Shown: in pieces, positions 31,992-44,709 of the stretch
How positions within the stretch are numbered: the first letter of the stretch is position 1
How the letters are laid out: each line of letters opens with the position of its first letter
Source: Seiridium cupressi
Lineage: Eukaryota > Ascomycota > Sordariomycetes > Amphisphaeriales > Sporocadaceae
Direction: 5' to 3'
NCBI GenBank assembly: GCA_036674765.1
Contig: JARVKI010000015.1
Coordinates: 434,001-498,000, forward strand
Length of the DNA stretch: 64,000 bases
Program-made: the position numbers and the translations under genes
Notes under the pieces: generated by a model
Told to the model about the DNA's origin: nothing
Seen by the model: only the letters and a program-made list of their open reading frames with translations
Databases searched by the model: none

Positions 31992-33723
31992 ATGCTCGGA
32001 CCTAGCCGTACGGTTCGCAGCCAGGCCAACTGGTCTCCGTCCGCTGTGATTACTGCAAGCGAGAACCATGGCCCTATATGGAAAGATCCAGGGTTTCGGA
32101 AGCTCCTCTTCCCCGTGATAATTGTCTACCTTACTCAGGTCTGCACCGGTTACGACGCTACTTTAACATCTAACTTGAATAGCTTCAAGGAATGGAAACT
32201 CGGTACGCTTCATGCAGCAAGAAACGCCCCCGAGATGTGCTAACTTTCCAACAGAGATGGGATCTCCAAACAGCTCCCAGCTCGGTCTTATCAGTGCCAT
32301 TTACTTTATTGGATGTCTGATTGGAGGTTTCCCGGCAGCTTTCGTGACGGATAAGTTGTATGTTGAGTGTAGTTTCCCAGGGCATGTGTATAAGCTAATT
32401 GTGGCGGGATCAGTGGCCGAAAATGGGGAATGGCAGCTGGACAGTTCTTCACCATCATTGGTGCTGGCTTTCAAGCTGGATCACACGGCCGAGGACAATA
32501 TATGGGCTCGCGTCTGATCCTGGGCTTCGGTATAGCCTTCGTCACCTGTGCCGGCCCCGCCCTCCTCAGTGAGCTGGCCATTCCGCGGCTCCGGGGGACT
32601 CTCGTGTCTTTCTTCAACCCTTTCTGGTATCTGGGCTCGATCATTGTCGCCTGGACGTGCTTCGGTACCTCGCATATGTCCGCTTTCGATACCTGGAGCT
32701 GGCGAATTCCATCTCTACTGCAGGCTCTGATTCCCTGTTGCGTCCTGCCATGCATCTACTGGCTACCCGAGAGCCCCAGGTGGCTTGTGTCCCAAGGACG
32801 AACCGAGGAAGCCAAGGCCATTTTTGTGAAGTATCACGGTAATGGCGATGAGAACGATCCATTGGTTGCGACCCAAGTGGCTGAAATTCAACTTGCTATT
32901 GAACAAGCCAAGGAGGGCATCTCCTGGAAGGCTCTCCTGACACAAGCCAACAACCTCCATCGGTTATCCATCGTTGTCTGCATGACGCTGATGACATTGT
33001 GGTGTGGTCAAAACATCATCACTTACTACTTTTCGACCATCCTGACCAGTATCGGTGTCACTGGCACAACTCAGCAGTGAGCAGCAATTTACCATAACCT
33101 ATCTGAATAATCCAATCTAACATTGAACCAGGACAGGTATAAACGGCGGCCTCAATATTCTCAACTTCGTATCCTCGATCATAGGCGCCAGCCTCGTCGA
33201 CCGAACCGGCAGACGCAAGCTCTGGATGATCTCATACATTGGCATGATCATCATCTTCGTGCCCTATATCGCACTGAACGCCGTATATGCCAAGGAGGGG
33301 CGCTCTGGCGAGGGCTATGGAGTTGTCGTCTGCCTCTTTCTCTTCGACTTCATGTACAACGTCGCGTGCAACCCACTCCTCTATTCGTACCCAACTGAGA
33401 TCATGCCATTCTTCATGCGGTCCAAAGGTCTGGCTGTCAAGACTTTTGTCGGCCAAATCGCCCTGATCATCAATATGTACGTCAACCCAATCGCATTGGC
33501 TGCGATTAGCTATTACTACTACGTGTTCTTTCTCGCATTGAACTGCCTCTGGCTGTTCTTGATTTGGATGTACTTCCCGGAGACGAATGGCTACTCGCTC
33601 GAGGAGCTCGCAACCTTGTTCGACGGCGATGGGGACAACGTACAGATTTTGGATGGAAAGGTTGTGACTATCAAAGGGGACAACATCGTCGAGGAGACTG
33701 AGGTGGATAAGAAAGAAATTTAG
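31992..33723 (+). CDS. Major facilitator sugar-porter family transporter
   Basis: Proton-coupled plasma-membrane transporter of the sugar-porter family, resembling fungal lactose/hexose permeases. Four exons: 31992-32202, 32255-32357, 32414-33076 and 33132-33723, in phase, 522 residues, the normal size. Signature motifs in order: DKFGRKWG after TM2 (spanning an intron), GSRLILGFGIAF in TM4, PESPRWL at the start of the central loop, DRTGRRKLW in the second half, and PETNGYSLEE after the last membrane segment. About twelve hydrophobic segments can be counted. The N-terminus is cytosolic with ENHGPIWKDPGFRKL. ATG 31992 is chosen over an upstream non-ATG opening at 31788. Divergent from the PhyH-family gene, so probably co-regulated and importing the cluster's substrate. 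Confidence 0.92.
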
Positions 33724-34251
33724 AATAGTCATTCGCTGGTGTATAAATGATAGGCAATACGAGCAGTTTATCGTTTTGTCGCCTCAAAGTCTGGATCTTC
33801 AAGAAAAGAGTCTTACAAGTGATCAGGTAAAGCAGACAAAATGGATGCTTGCACGTTGCCTTCATTTGCGGGATGCGTCGATCGGATCCCAACCAGTGGG
33901 TAGTATGAGACACAAATACCTAATTTGACGACGTTTGTCGCATATGAACGAGTTGTGAACCAGTTTTTGAAGTACGATTGCAATTCTGAACATACTGTCG
34001 TGGACTCGCAACAAAATTTGGCGGTCTATAGGAGGGTATAAAGGCCGAGATCTGATGAAGGTGAGATTATTGCAAGCAGCTCCACCTGCGCTGCCCTTTA
34101 TGGTTAGACCCGGCTAGTCGCATTAGCTGTCTTATCTGAACCCAGTGATTTTATTTCGACCCTCGAAATGATCTCAGCAGCTTAGAGCTTCATCCCGGCT
34201 TCCACAGCACATCAATCAACATTCAAGGGCGGCGCAGTGCTTGGATATGGA
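33724..34251. other. Intergenic DNA at the right edge of the cluster
   Basis: Contains the 3' flank of the transporter gene and the promoter of the lysidine-synthase gene. No other element seen. Confidence 0.4.
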
Positions 34252-36529
34252 ATGCGCGTTGTCCAGCAAGTCCTGCATAGAAGTGCGCGGGCGATCAGCC
34301 TGTCCGAGTTCCACGATGCCCTCTACGCAACGTGCAAGCCTCGGTTTCCCGAGGCAAGAGGTTTGCTTCACAGACCAGTCGGTAGGTCTTTTTCCAGCTT
34401 GATTTACGCACTTTTTTCTATTCCCGTGCCACCTCTGACTTGCTTTTTTCTTAGCTCTCGCGATAAGCGGTGGTGTCGACTCTATGGCATTGGCCTTTCT
34501 CTGCTCCCAAATCCGGCGATACGATCCGAATATCGTGATCACCGACAATCCATGCTCAGGCTTTCGCGGCATTGTTATCGACCATATGCTGCGCGAGGAA
34601 TCAACTGCGGAGGCCGCAGAGGTCGTTAAAGCTTTGACCAAGCTCGATCTTCCCGCCGAATTCCACCAAGTCAACTGGAAAAAAGAGCTGGGCGATACGT
34701 TCGACATCGCAGATGTGACGAATCTCGAGAGTATGGCTCGTAAGATTCGGTATCGGAGGTTAGGCAGATTATGTGCCTTCAAGCGTATGGCGACAATGCT
34801 GGTCGCACACCACGAAGACGACCAATATGAGACAGTCCTTATGCGCCTATTGGCCGGGCATCGGAACCGTGCTTTACGGGGAATGAGAAAGGCAGCTGGC
34901 ATACCTGAGTGCGAGGGCGAGTTCGGAGCCTTTGACAGTGGTTGGGTGGATGACCAGAACCGCGAGACACCATTTTACGTTACTCGGCTCTCGAAAAGAC
35001 AGCGGAGAGCTCTAAAACGTGATCTCAGATCGAGCATCAGTCAAGTGATGGAGGAAGAGGAGCCTCCCCAGGACCTACTCGGTGATCTCCAAGAGTATGA
35101 CAGCTTTAGAGATGATGACTGGGTTAGAGGAAATGTGATGAAGTTCGACGCGTCAGCTGAACTCGGCACAATGCCCATCGAGGATGGAGGCGTCAGTATA
35201 TACCGGCCGCTGCTAGAGTTCAGCAAAGACAGGCTGATCGCAACATGTCTGGAGAACAATGTGCCCTGGTTCGAAGACGGCACTAACAGAGACCCTACCC
35301 TAACTACGAGGAATTCCATTAGGCATATGTATAGGTCCTGCGAGCTCCCCCGCGCTCTTCAAAAGCCAAGTATCATTGCGCTTTCGAAAAGCTGGCAACG
35401 TCGAGCCGAGGCTCAAGATGCCGAGGCAAAACGGATGTTGGAGAGAATAGTTATCCACGACTTTGAGCCTCATGTAGGTACAATAGTAGTGCAGTTCCCT
35501 GAGCTACCATCTTTGAAGACAAGAAGGTACACGCGCACCCAGGAGCGCTACCAACGTCGAGTCTCCCGCCAGCGATTAATCGCAGCTCTAGCTATACAGC
35601 GTATCATCGCCCTTGTCAGCCCAGAGCTCTCGCCACCGGCGGTTGCGAATCTGCAAAATGTCGTCTCTCGACTCTTTCCGACACTAGCAGAAATTTCCGA
35701 TGACTCAGTCGCGTCACTACCTAAGGCTTTCAACATCGCTGGCCTACATTTCAAGCCTATTCAGTCCCCGCCGCAATCCGCAACTGCTTCAGCAGACTCT
35801 TATGCACGTACATGGTACATTTCACGCCAACCGCACTCAACCACGGCGCTTCCGCCTCACTTGCGTGTGCCATATTGGTCGGTTGGAAAACAAGGCAAGC
35901 GTAGGCCTCGCACCACCCGATGGAAATGGTCGACATGGCTGCCTTGGCATTTCTGGGATAATCGTTTCTGGGTTCGCCTCTCTCACCGCCTTCCCTACCG
36001 TGTCATAGTGATGCCATTCCTTAGTGAGCACGCGAAAGACTTTCGGGAATCTTTGCGGCCGAAAGATCGCGTTCGCTTGGCAACAGTGCTTAAGGAGTTC
36101 GCGCCTGGAAAGGTGAGATATACTCTACCTGCTATTTACTCGGAGGAGTACGTAGACCTCGAAAATGTCGTCGCCCGCACTGGATATCCTGTGCCTGAAA
36201 GCCAGCTTACATCAGATACACCTCCCGAAAGGCAATCCAAAACACCATTGGCCCCGATTGTGCCCTCCAAAATGAGGTTGCTTGCTCTGCCAACATTAGA
36301 CTTGCAGCTACCGGGGCTTGAGAAGTGGCTCTTGCATGAGATTCGATACAAAAGAGCAGACAAGGATACTTTACGGACAATGGGAAGTTATAGTAGAGGC
36401 TCCTTCGCCATTCCGAAGCGGTTGGAGGCCAAGGGACGCCGATCTGCCGGGCGACGGGGTAAATGGAACGTCAGAATTCGCCGGCCTTTTGGTAAAAAGC
36501 AGGATTGTCCCAGCTTGGTTTATTCTTAG
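34252..36529 (+). CDS. tRNA(Ile)-lysidine synthase (TilS/MesJ family), probably mitochondrial
   Basis: ATP-pyrophosphatase that converts C34 of tRNA(Ile)(CAU) to lysidine so that it reads AUA; in fungi expected in mitochondria. Two exons, 34252-34381 and 34455-36529, in phase, 734 residues. The N-terminus (MRVVQQVLHRSARAISL) is basic and free of acids, like a mitochondrial presequence. The PP-loop SGGVDS is at 48-53, completed by the exon join. IDHMLREES, HHEDDQYETVLMRLLAG and NSIRHMYR are the expected later family motifs. It is longer than bacterial TilS (about 430 residues) through a long C-terminal extension that ends in a basic stretch and has no recognised domain. The gene stands alone between the cluster and a small minus-strand gene. 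Confidence 0.9.
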
Positions 36530-36762
36530 CAAATTTTGGAAATAGTTTCGCAGCTCGAGTAAGGTTACATTATTTGTCCACTCCGAAGCCACAGGGAAAG
36601 AAGAAGAAGAAAAATTCTTAAAGCATTGATGCGTCTTTTTCTAATATATATTTAGTCGTTCTGCAGAAATGTGTCCTTCGGTTTACTTTATGATATACCG
36701 TGTTTTTCAGCTTGTGGCTGGAGCTCCATGTCGCCGTGGTTGACTTAAGCCGGACATACTGG

Positions 36763-37341
36763 CTAAGACGAACTTCCCCTAAGAGGCCAATCCTCCGAAT
36801 TTTCCATTCCTCGTGGCTGGGGTTCTTCTTCGGGTGTTGGCTGCTGCATCAAGGAGAGGCGTTTGAAGCTGTTTCTGACCGCTTGCATAGCGGCAGGGTC
36901 AGGACTCGGACTTGGTCCAGGTGTGCTCCTGCCTAGATCGGGTGGTACTAAAATGGAGATGTCAGTGACTGGGCTTGTCAAGAGTCTTCAAAGGCCAAAA
37001 TTACCGAGCAGCTGATCTTTGTTCGCCCGTCCCGGAGCGCTCACAGGGCCCAGCAGAGTACCCGTCGAGACACTTCGCATATTCTGCGGCCTTGTTGTCG
37101 TCTCTCCTCTCGCTCTGGCTCTGTCACATGGGGGGCATATTCCGGTCTCGCCTCTGACTAGGGTTTTCTGCTTGCAGATCACCGGTTTGCTTGGTATCCT
37201 GGGCCGTTGCGGCAGGAATACGGCCTTTTCAAGCGGCGCTTCCTGTTTCGGCTCGCACCCTTGGACGACGTGGCAGCTGAAGGTGTTCTGGAAGATGCGG
37301 TGGCCACAGTCCATGTAGCGCAAGTAGATATGGTTACACAT
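36763..37341 (-). CDS. Small Cys/His-rich fungal protein of unknown function
   Basis: Two exons on the minus strand: 37341-37005 and 36947-36763, in phase, 173 residues. The N-terminus MCNHIYLRYMDCGHRIFQ continues with further Cys at about 23 and 29 and a later ICPPCDRAR, so a zinc-binding fold using the pairs CxH, CGH and CPPC is plausible. The second half is Pro/Ser-rich and probably disordered (PGPSPSPDPA, PTPEEEPQPRG). I know similar short proteins of unknown function in filamentous ascomycetes, but give no name. It converges with the lysidine-synthase gene, 233 bp away. The intron join restores LLVPPDLG, which supports the model. Confidence 0.7.
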
Positions 37342-40300
37342 TTTTGCGGTTTGGTGAGTGTTTATCTGTAAGAAATCAATTTATCTAGTGCTTGGTAGAA
37401 TAAGAAGCTTGAAAAATACTGGGAGACTGTATAGTGAGTGATTCAGTCGTTGGCGTTGTGGTGATGAGGCTGCAAGCTTAATACGGGTAGGAACTCGCTT
37501 CCCAGCATTGACTACCAAAATTTGTGATGGTACTTATATCGCGTAGTAGAGTGAATCAGATCGCGTCGATCGTAACTCCTTCCAACAAGGGGATGTCTTG
37601 ACCATCGGCGTCGTGGGTGTGTTCTCAAAGTAGAGCTGTTGTCACGGCCAAGAACTCACAACCTGAATCACGATGCTCTGGAGGTAAACGTATCTCCAGC
37701 CTCCAGCAGGGTCGACCAGGAAGGGTCAAGCCGCCAATACACGTACAGTAGACACGCCCTCAAGGCAGGTACAAATAGGTAGATCAGAGGCTTAACCACG
37801 AATATCTCTATAGCCATCTGCTGATTGCACTTTCCCGCCACATCGCCAATATGTTTGGTGGGACGCCGCACCATCTGCGCACATTAGACTGGGTGAGGGA
37901 GTTCAGGGGTTGCACACATTAAATAGAGTGACGCTTCATACTATTTATGAGAATCTATTATTAGAGGTCTTGATGTTGTAGGATACCAGACATTGTGCTC
38001 GAAATAATGGGCTTTTTTATATTTTTTCTTTTTTCTTTTTTTCCAATGACCTTTAACGTTTGCATATATGGCGAACAAATGTAAACTTTGAGCTCTACTA
38101 TAGTAAGCTGGATAAAAGGGGTAAACCAATCAGCACAGAAAGACATTGGGATTATGTTTAGACGTCGCCATTTTATTCTATGTATGGTGGATTTCACCAT
38201 GCTGTCTGTCTGAAGTGGTATCCCACTAATTATATTTATGGCAAAATGTAAGATACCTTATTCGGACATATAAAATCTTACGGACGGGCACATCTTAATT
38301 TACTTAGTCATATCTGGCTCTCATGTGTAAGCCAACTTCCTATCACTCAGCCGTAAGTATCAATAAGCTTTCACGTGATAGACTACATTTTTATTACATC
38401 TTAAAAATGCCGCTATTATTCTGATATGCGTCTTTGTTCATGCATCACATATCGGTCCAAAAGTTCCAATCTTCAAGTAGGCGCGGAGATATGTTTAGTA
38501 TTATAGGCCACGAATGGGGACTGTCACAATGTGCTATAGAGTTCAGCAAAATTGATCTCCTGACCATTCATCAGGCCGAGGGAAAGACTCTATCGGTGGG
38601 TATTGCGTATTATGTAGAGGCCATAGGAATCATGAAATGATTGACCTCGCACGGGTCTCTGCTAAAAGATCCCTTGCGATACCTGAGGTACAACAACTCG
38701 AAATGGGAGCAATGTGCTGCCGTAAGAGGGTCAAAGTCCGACCGAATTTGAAAACGAAGAGTAGATGCCTTGTCTGACATTCGATCTAATTGTCTCTTTC
38801 ACCTTAAACGTATCGAATTTCTGTTAAAAAATATCAACATCGGGGCCCTTTGATATTACAAAGGAGATGGAACCCACAAGTGAATACAGTCTATTGTGAT
38901 CACGTGGCCGGCGTGTGGTCTATATTAAAAAAGTTATTATGTACTAGGTTACGAACTTAGCTAGAGGGTAGAAAGAGCTGTTTTGATTTGTTGGAAATAG
39001 TGATATCTCAATATCCGCTTAGACTTGTGCGATTCTCATCTCTGCTCGCTGCACCGAATCAAATCTGCATTGTGTTTTGGACTAGGCGTATCGCTCGTGA
39101 GAGTGTGACTAGCATTACCAGAAACTGTAGGCCATCAGAAATGACGCGGCCCTCAGACTGCTCTGTGATTCGAGTACCACGCCTTGATAAGATGTCAGCT
39201 CGTGCAGCGCGTCTCTCCGTCGCGATATGACTCCCACGGTGGACACACCCACGACGGTGTAGTGTTCACTTGCAATAGTATACCACGGCCCCTAGCGTCG
39301 ACGATGCTCAGCAGGCTATATCACATGTCACTATCTTCTCCCTAGCGCTCGACAAAAGGACCATGACCCCTACAGACAATCAACCCCTCAGCGGTCCGCA
39401 GACCGGGCCGCGCGCACGCTCACTCGACAAACGCAACGCAAGCGCTGGATCAACTCGCAGCTCCCGGCACTAGCAAGTGGCACATCACATTCCAGATCAT
39501 CACATCACATAACCCCCGAAAAAGAAGCTTATCAGCGCTCCAATTAGGTGCCAAGTGCGTGAGATCTCTCCTTGCAGCGCCCGGGTCATCAAGACAGAGC
39601 TCAGAAACGGTGACCGGGCAGCATACCCTCATGCGGTACGGCCTAGAAGTCTCGACTGCTCGCGGCCGGCATCGCAAGAGTGAGGGAAACGAATTGCGAG
39701 TGGCTCCTTACTTTATTTCCATGTCCGACAAGGGGCATTCACTGGTTCGTCGACGTTTGCTAAAATGCGGAGTTGGGGGAGCCGAGTACGATGTGATTGA
39801 TTCAAAAAGCGTCGCATATCGCGCCTATAGTTCACTGGTCACCGTTGTAAGATTAAGAGCAAATGATATTCGAGAATTGACTGCTCGGCAGGACTCGGTG
39901 CATCGTCTCATGAATGCGACTCAACGCAGCATATTCATTTTTTCATCATACCTTCATTATGACTCCAATGGAATTCTCGAAAAGCACTCACACTCGCATG
40001 CGAGTTTTGAAAAATTTCTCTCGTGTGCAGTGAAAGAAAAGCACAGTACTTTAGCGAGCCCTCCACCGCCTGTGACGAGCAATTCAACACTGTGATGAGG
40101 CCGGGATGCGCAGCGAATCAATGGGAACAGCCTCCGCCAGGTATGCAGGGGTCCATGCCTTGAGACCCTCACCTCCGATGGGACCCTGTCAGCCCTGCTG
40201 GAGCAGCAATTGGGCTTCAACGGGGGCATCGTGGAGGTTGCAAGTCGCAGCTGTCCAAATTGAACTGTTGACCATCCACACACCAACCACACCTGGCGAC

Positions 40301-40994
40301 ATGCAATCTCGCGAGGGGAGGCATTGGCCCTCCTGGTCATTGTGCTGGACCCGTCACTGCATTCCAGAACACACACCCAGTATACCCTGAGCACGTTTTT
40401 CTTGTCATTGTAATGGTGTGCAAACTCCATGCGGTGCGCAGAGATCCAAGCACCAGATCCCAACGAGATTGGCGAAACATAGCGAACCCCGGAGTCGGAA
40501 TGCAATGTATCGCATGGACAATGCCAGACGGGAACAGAGCATATCTCAACCAGCAGAATATGCGGCCAGCCTGTTGACCCGTCACGAGCTTGGCAACTGA
40601 ACGCTGGCCGCAACGTTTCACCGCCATGTGTAAATGTGTTGTCCGTCGTTAAATTGCTTGCCGTGCAGGCTTCTGCAGCAAGCCAGCTTTTTAACTTTGA
40701 TAAAAACGTGCTCTTTGCATCCCATTATGCCCTTGGCAGAAACCCGGGCAAAAAAGAAATGTTCCCGATATGATATATTTCGACATATCACATTAGCAGC
40801 TATGCATTCATACAAAGAGACAAACACCAACACCCTACCACGGGTCGCATCTCTGGAAATTTTTGAGACAAGAACACAACCGATGCTTTCGACATGCTTT
40901 GGCTTTCTCTCAGTCGGCAGTCGCGGATGAATGTAGAGCCCCCCACGATGATGGTTGACAAGCTAAAGGATGCAAACGCTACACCCCCCCCTTC

Positions 40995-41018
40995 ACACAC
41001 ACACACACACACACACAC
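40995..41018. repeat. (CA)n microsatellite
   Basis: About twelve CA units directly after a C-rich run. Confidence 0.85.
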
Positions 41019-42130
41019 CAGACCCCCACTCACGCCTGCAGGAACCCAGGGTTGATCCTCATCGCGGAGTGAAACTCCAAAGAATCTTGCGAATACGACC
41101 GTAGACTGCGACCATGATCCTCGGAGGATCGCTGACGTGATATACGATGCTGTGCGGCTGTGTTGTAGGATACGAGACTTACTTGGGACACTCCGTCGCC
41201 GCTCGCTAGTCAGCGCCGCTCCGAATTACGATTAATTCCGGGAGTATAAGATGAGGGTGGTCAGCATCCTGGGGGTTTGGGGTACAAAGTGCGTGCGATC
41301 AGTCTCAACAGAAAGAATCGTCACGAAGTCGACTCGAATTCGTGACTTCAGATAATGTCGCATTGTGAAAAAGGTTCCCTTTTCCGCAATAAAGGTTATT
41401 ACTGTACGTACACCAGAACAAAGTTGGCTCAATCCCCTGCAGGTGGCCGGTCGGAAAGCCGACGCGAGATTACCTTCAGCTTCGAGTGATAAATTCTGGT
41501 TGGTGGACTTTGCCTTGTTTGTCGTATATCGAATTCTTGACCAAGATCTTGGATTCAGCCATCGGAAAACATACTATTGATACTCCGAAGCAACACAGTA
41601 GATAACTTTTCCTCTTCCGACGCTTGCGGAAGTTTCTTGATTAGGCTGCCGGGCAAGTCTCATTGTTGGCGTCGCCTGAACCAGAGGACGGGTCTGGAAT
41701 AGGGAACTATTGTCCGTGTACGAACTTACGTGAACCATTCATTGCGAAAAGATTTTTTGGCTATTGAACCTTTACCCCAGGTTTCATTCCCACGAGCCAG
41801 TTAATGTATCGGACCTCTTCGTGGTCCAAGCGGACGGCTGACGGGAGCAAAATCCGGAGTAGAGTTCAGCCATTCCTGCCAGTGTCGATCATATCGCTGA
41901 TCATGTCCCGGAAGCTCGTCTCGGGGCTTCTTGACTTGGGGGCATCCAGCCCCGCGAAAGCATCAGGGCGAACGGCGAAACCATGAGAGAGCCCCCGAGC
42001 CGAACTCGTAGGCTAGTTGTGAATAGTTGCTCCTAGACGACAAGAACATACTCATCGAGGTTTAGTTCCACAGGACGAGTCAGGTCGAGTTTCCAGGAGG
42101 CTTCTAGCGCGTCGGCAAAAGCGCACTGCA

Positions 42131-42152
42131 TCCCGCCCGCCCGCCCGCCCGC
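42131..42152. repeat. (CCCG)n microsatellite
   Basis: About five CCCG/CCGC tetranucleotide units. Confidence 0.8.
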
Positions 42153-43299
42153 CAGCTTGTCCATCCCAATCTCGGGGAAACGAGCCACGAAGGAATGTGG
42201 AGATACCTAGGTAGGCATTTTGACAGCCTAGGCGGACAAGAAGGGAAAGTCCAGATGCTCAGTATGGAATTCGTGTGCCCTGTCAAATGTACCATGATTA
42301 GGCGGTCAAGCAGTCAAACACATTTCTAGAACATCGAGTGGGAGCGGGTATGCACTGGAAGCAGCCGGCAGAAGTGTTATCCGCCGATCTGCAATCCAGA
42401 CCGATAGCCCCGACCACGTTGCCGGTCACTCGAAACACCAGCGTTCTAGATGTAAGCTTGCGACTGGTGGACTTTGGCCAAAAGGGTTCGGATTTCGCAT
42501 GTGCGCTCACAGACGAAAGCCTAGACTGGACAGCAGATGAACCCCCAATCCCCGGCCGTACCATATGGCAGGTAAAATGGTTGAACGGCGGCGCGGCTGC
42601 CAAAGGCAGCAATACGAAAGTATAGTGTGTAGCCAAGGTCGTACGGAGAAACTTACGTTAGCCTGAATGGAGTCAGCATTTCCCGATTTGCTGGCCGCCA
42701 ACCACACACATGTGTAGCACAGGTCAGACACGGCGAAAGGCGGTGCAAATGCATGCGACTTCAGTATGACTCAGTTCTACGTAGTGGCTTTTTTAATGGC
42801 AAACGGGACTCGGTGCCCGATATGAGTAGGTGTGCTCGCTGAGATGAGGTCGTGGTCCAACAGGAAGTTGCTCTGCGACGCTATCAAACGGGGACGAAGA
42901 CCACTGGCCACAGGAGCTTCGTATGCGACTCGTTGGCTCAGGTCTGCTAGGCGGTCTGGCGCCGGTTCAGTGTCGCGGATTGGCGCACGGCCGGCGACGC
43001 GATTTAGCTGCGCCCATCAAACAGCGACCAGCGACTCGGGATACCAACCAACTTGGAGTTTCTTGCAACCCAACGCGCAACCTGTTTCCGGGACCGGGCT
43101 GCCTTGGTGGGCACGCACGGTCTGGCAGCGCTGACGTCGTTGGCTGGATGACAGGTAGTCGGGTGCGATCCTGAATGGTACAGTAACATGGATGAAGGAA
43201 TCAGGAGTAAGGGGCCATAGAAGCAAACCTGTAAAAATAGACACATCGAATATGACTGGGCTCGGGTCCGTCGAGGATTCATGTCATTTCATGTCATGG

Positions 43300-43342
43300 A
43301 AGCAAGCAAGCAAGCAAGCAAGCCAAGAAAAAAAAAAAAAAA
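43300..43342. repeat. (AAGC)n microsatellite followed by an A-rich run
   Basis: Six AAGC tetranucleotides (about 43300-43323) followed shortly by about sixteen A. Confidence 0.8.
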
Positions 43343-43970
43343 GAGCCTACTAGTGCTAGAGGGTTCGTTTCAATATAATTTACTGGGATGTGTATACGCG
43401 ACACCGCCATGATCATCTCCCGTCTCTGCATGGCGTGGGAAAAGGAGTTTCACAAGCCTCTAAAGAAAGCAATTCAGTACCTTATTCCCGGGATCTCGTA
43501 CCGCGACAACAAAGGGAAATTTTAGGGAAAAAGGACCCAAGACCCTTTCCACCGCGGGAGATGGTCGTCCTTAGCGCAACCGGAACAGGGCCGAGCTATG
43601 CGGAGGGTGCAAGAAGAACGGTAAGAAACAGGATTCGTGGCCTTCCTGATTGGCCGGGGAAAGCAAACCAGCGTGCTGACTCCACGAGGCGGTCTGGGCT
43701 GCTGGGCCGGTGGAACGCTTCTGTCACTTGCCCAAGTCAGTGCCACACACCCAGACTCCTAGTTGGGTGCAATCCGCCCTATTACCGCCCCACAGACTCA
43801 CGGCTAGGCGGTCGATACCCGCGGTGTCAGCATCCTAAACACTTCTATCCTAGGTAATGCGCGGTCAACCTTACCGCTACTTTCTCGTCGGGGAAACGCC
43901 GCCCCCCCCCCCTAGACAGCTGCTGCCTCCGTAGTCTCGGTACAATATGAATCATGCCGCCCTGTCGCGT

Positions 43971-43977
43971 TATATAT
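43971..43977 (+). promoter_or_regulatory. TATA-like element of the Ser-rich small gene
   Basis: TATATAT about 300 nt upstream of ATG 44269, followed by CT-rich sequence of the kind found at fungal transcription starts. A C-run lies about 65 bp further upstream. Confidence 0.45.
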
Positions 43978-44268
43978 CATTCCCATGCCTCGCTCACGTC
44001 AGGCTCGTGGATTCTTGCTCTCTCTTGTTTGATACTCAACTAATACCATAATACGCCATAACCCTCAAGCTTGTCTTGACCAAAGCAGTTTTTACTCTAC
44101 AGAACCTGTATCGAGTTGCTCGCTTACCCCAACGACTATACTACGCGACCATCTGCCACTTACACGCGAATATTCCTCGCGCATACCAAAGGACGCGCCC
44201 ACAACCACAAAACCCGACAACTTTTGAAGCACGATTCCGAGTTGGATCAACCGAAGTTGACAGTCACA

Positions 44269-44709
44269 ATGTACGGTTCATACGGATCATACAGCTCTAT
44301 GAGCTCGCTTTCACAACCCCTCGACATCGGCCCGAGCAGCTACCTCTCGAGCCCAGCTGCCTACCACCAGTCGAGCTGCGCATTCCCATCGTGGCCGCAA
44401 CAGCAACGCGCATCATCCTACCTCTCCGACGACGATCTGCTCGACCTGGAGGATGACACCCGCAGCGTCTCCTCGAGCTCCAGCAGCCAGGCCTCGGGAT
44501 CGCCGTTCGTGACCGAGGAGGAGCTTCTACACACGCAAAGGGAACAGCAGGCTGCACTCCAACGCGAGGCACTGCGCTTCGTGCTGGAGGAGAAGGAGCG
44601 CCGAAAGCAGGCCACGAGGCGCGCGCGCCGTGGCAGCAACGGCTCGGCCAAGAGGAGCCCGAAGTCAAAGAGTAGCGCCATGGCGTCCATCTCGGAGTCT
44701 GCTGAGTGA
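44269..44709 (+). CDS. Small Ser-rich protein with basic helical C-terminus, unknown function
   Basis: Single exon, 146 residues, from the ATG in context CACAATGTACG. The N-terminus is Tyr/Ser-rich and low complexity (MYGSYGSYSSMSSLSQPL). An acidic Ser segment follows (SDDDLLDLEDD, then a poly-Ser run), then EEELLHTQREQQAALQREALRF, a predicted amphipathic helix. The tail is strongly basic (EERRK-type, RRARRGS, SPKSKS), possibly a nuclear signal. No named domain. Codon use is more GC-rich than the flanks. The gene is isolated by about 6.9 kb on one side and about 5.7 kb on the other, with a TATA box and about 300 nt of leader, an arrangement often found for highly or developmentally regulated fungal genes (inference). 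Confidence 0.75.
   Translation: MYGSYGSYSSMSSLSQPLDIGPSSYLSSPAAYHQSSCAFPSWPQQQRASSYLSDDDLLDLEDDTRSVSSSSSSQASGSPFVTEEELLHTQREQQAALQREALRFVLEEKERRKQATRRARRGSNGSAKRSPKSKSSAMASISESAE

Larger units (their letters stand above)
37342..44268. other. Gene-poor tract of about 6.9 kb with microsatellites
   Basis: No frame here has recognisable content or a phase-consistent exon chain. It is AT-rich on the left (37.9-39.2 kb, with a T-rich run at about 38010-38042) and more GC-rich on the right. It contains (CA)n, (CCCG)n, (AAGC)n, A-rich and C-rich runs. The last few kb may be an extended promoter of the gene at 44269. A non-coding RNA cannot be excluded. Confidence 0.45.

Noticed and set aside
43300..43342. 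Short direct repeats suggesting a CRISPR-like or satellite array
   Set aside because: Simple tetranucleotide microsatellite without spacers, in a eukaryotic genome.
43390..43857. 155-codon plus-strand frame in the gene-poor tract
   Set aside because: No motif, no hydrophobic pattern, Arg/Pro/Ser-rich composition expected from GC-rich DNA.
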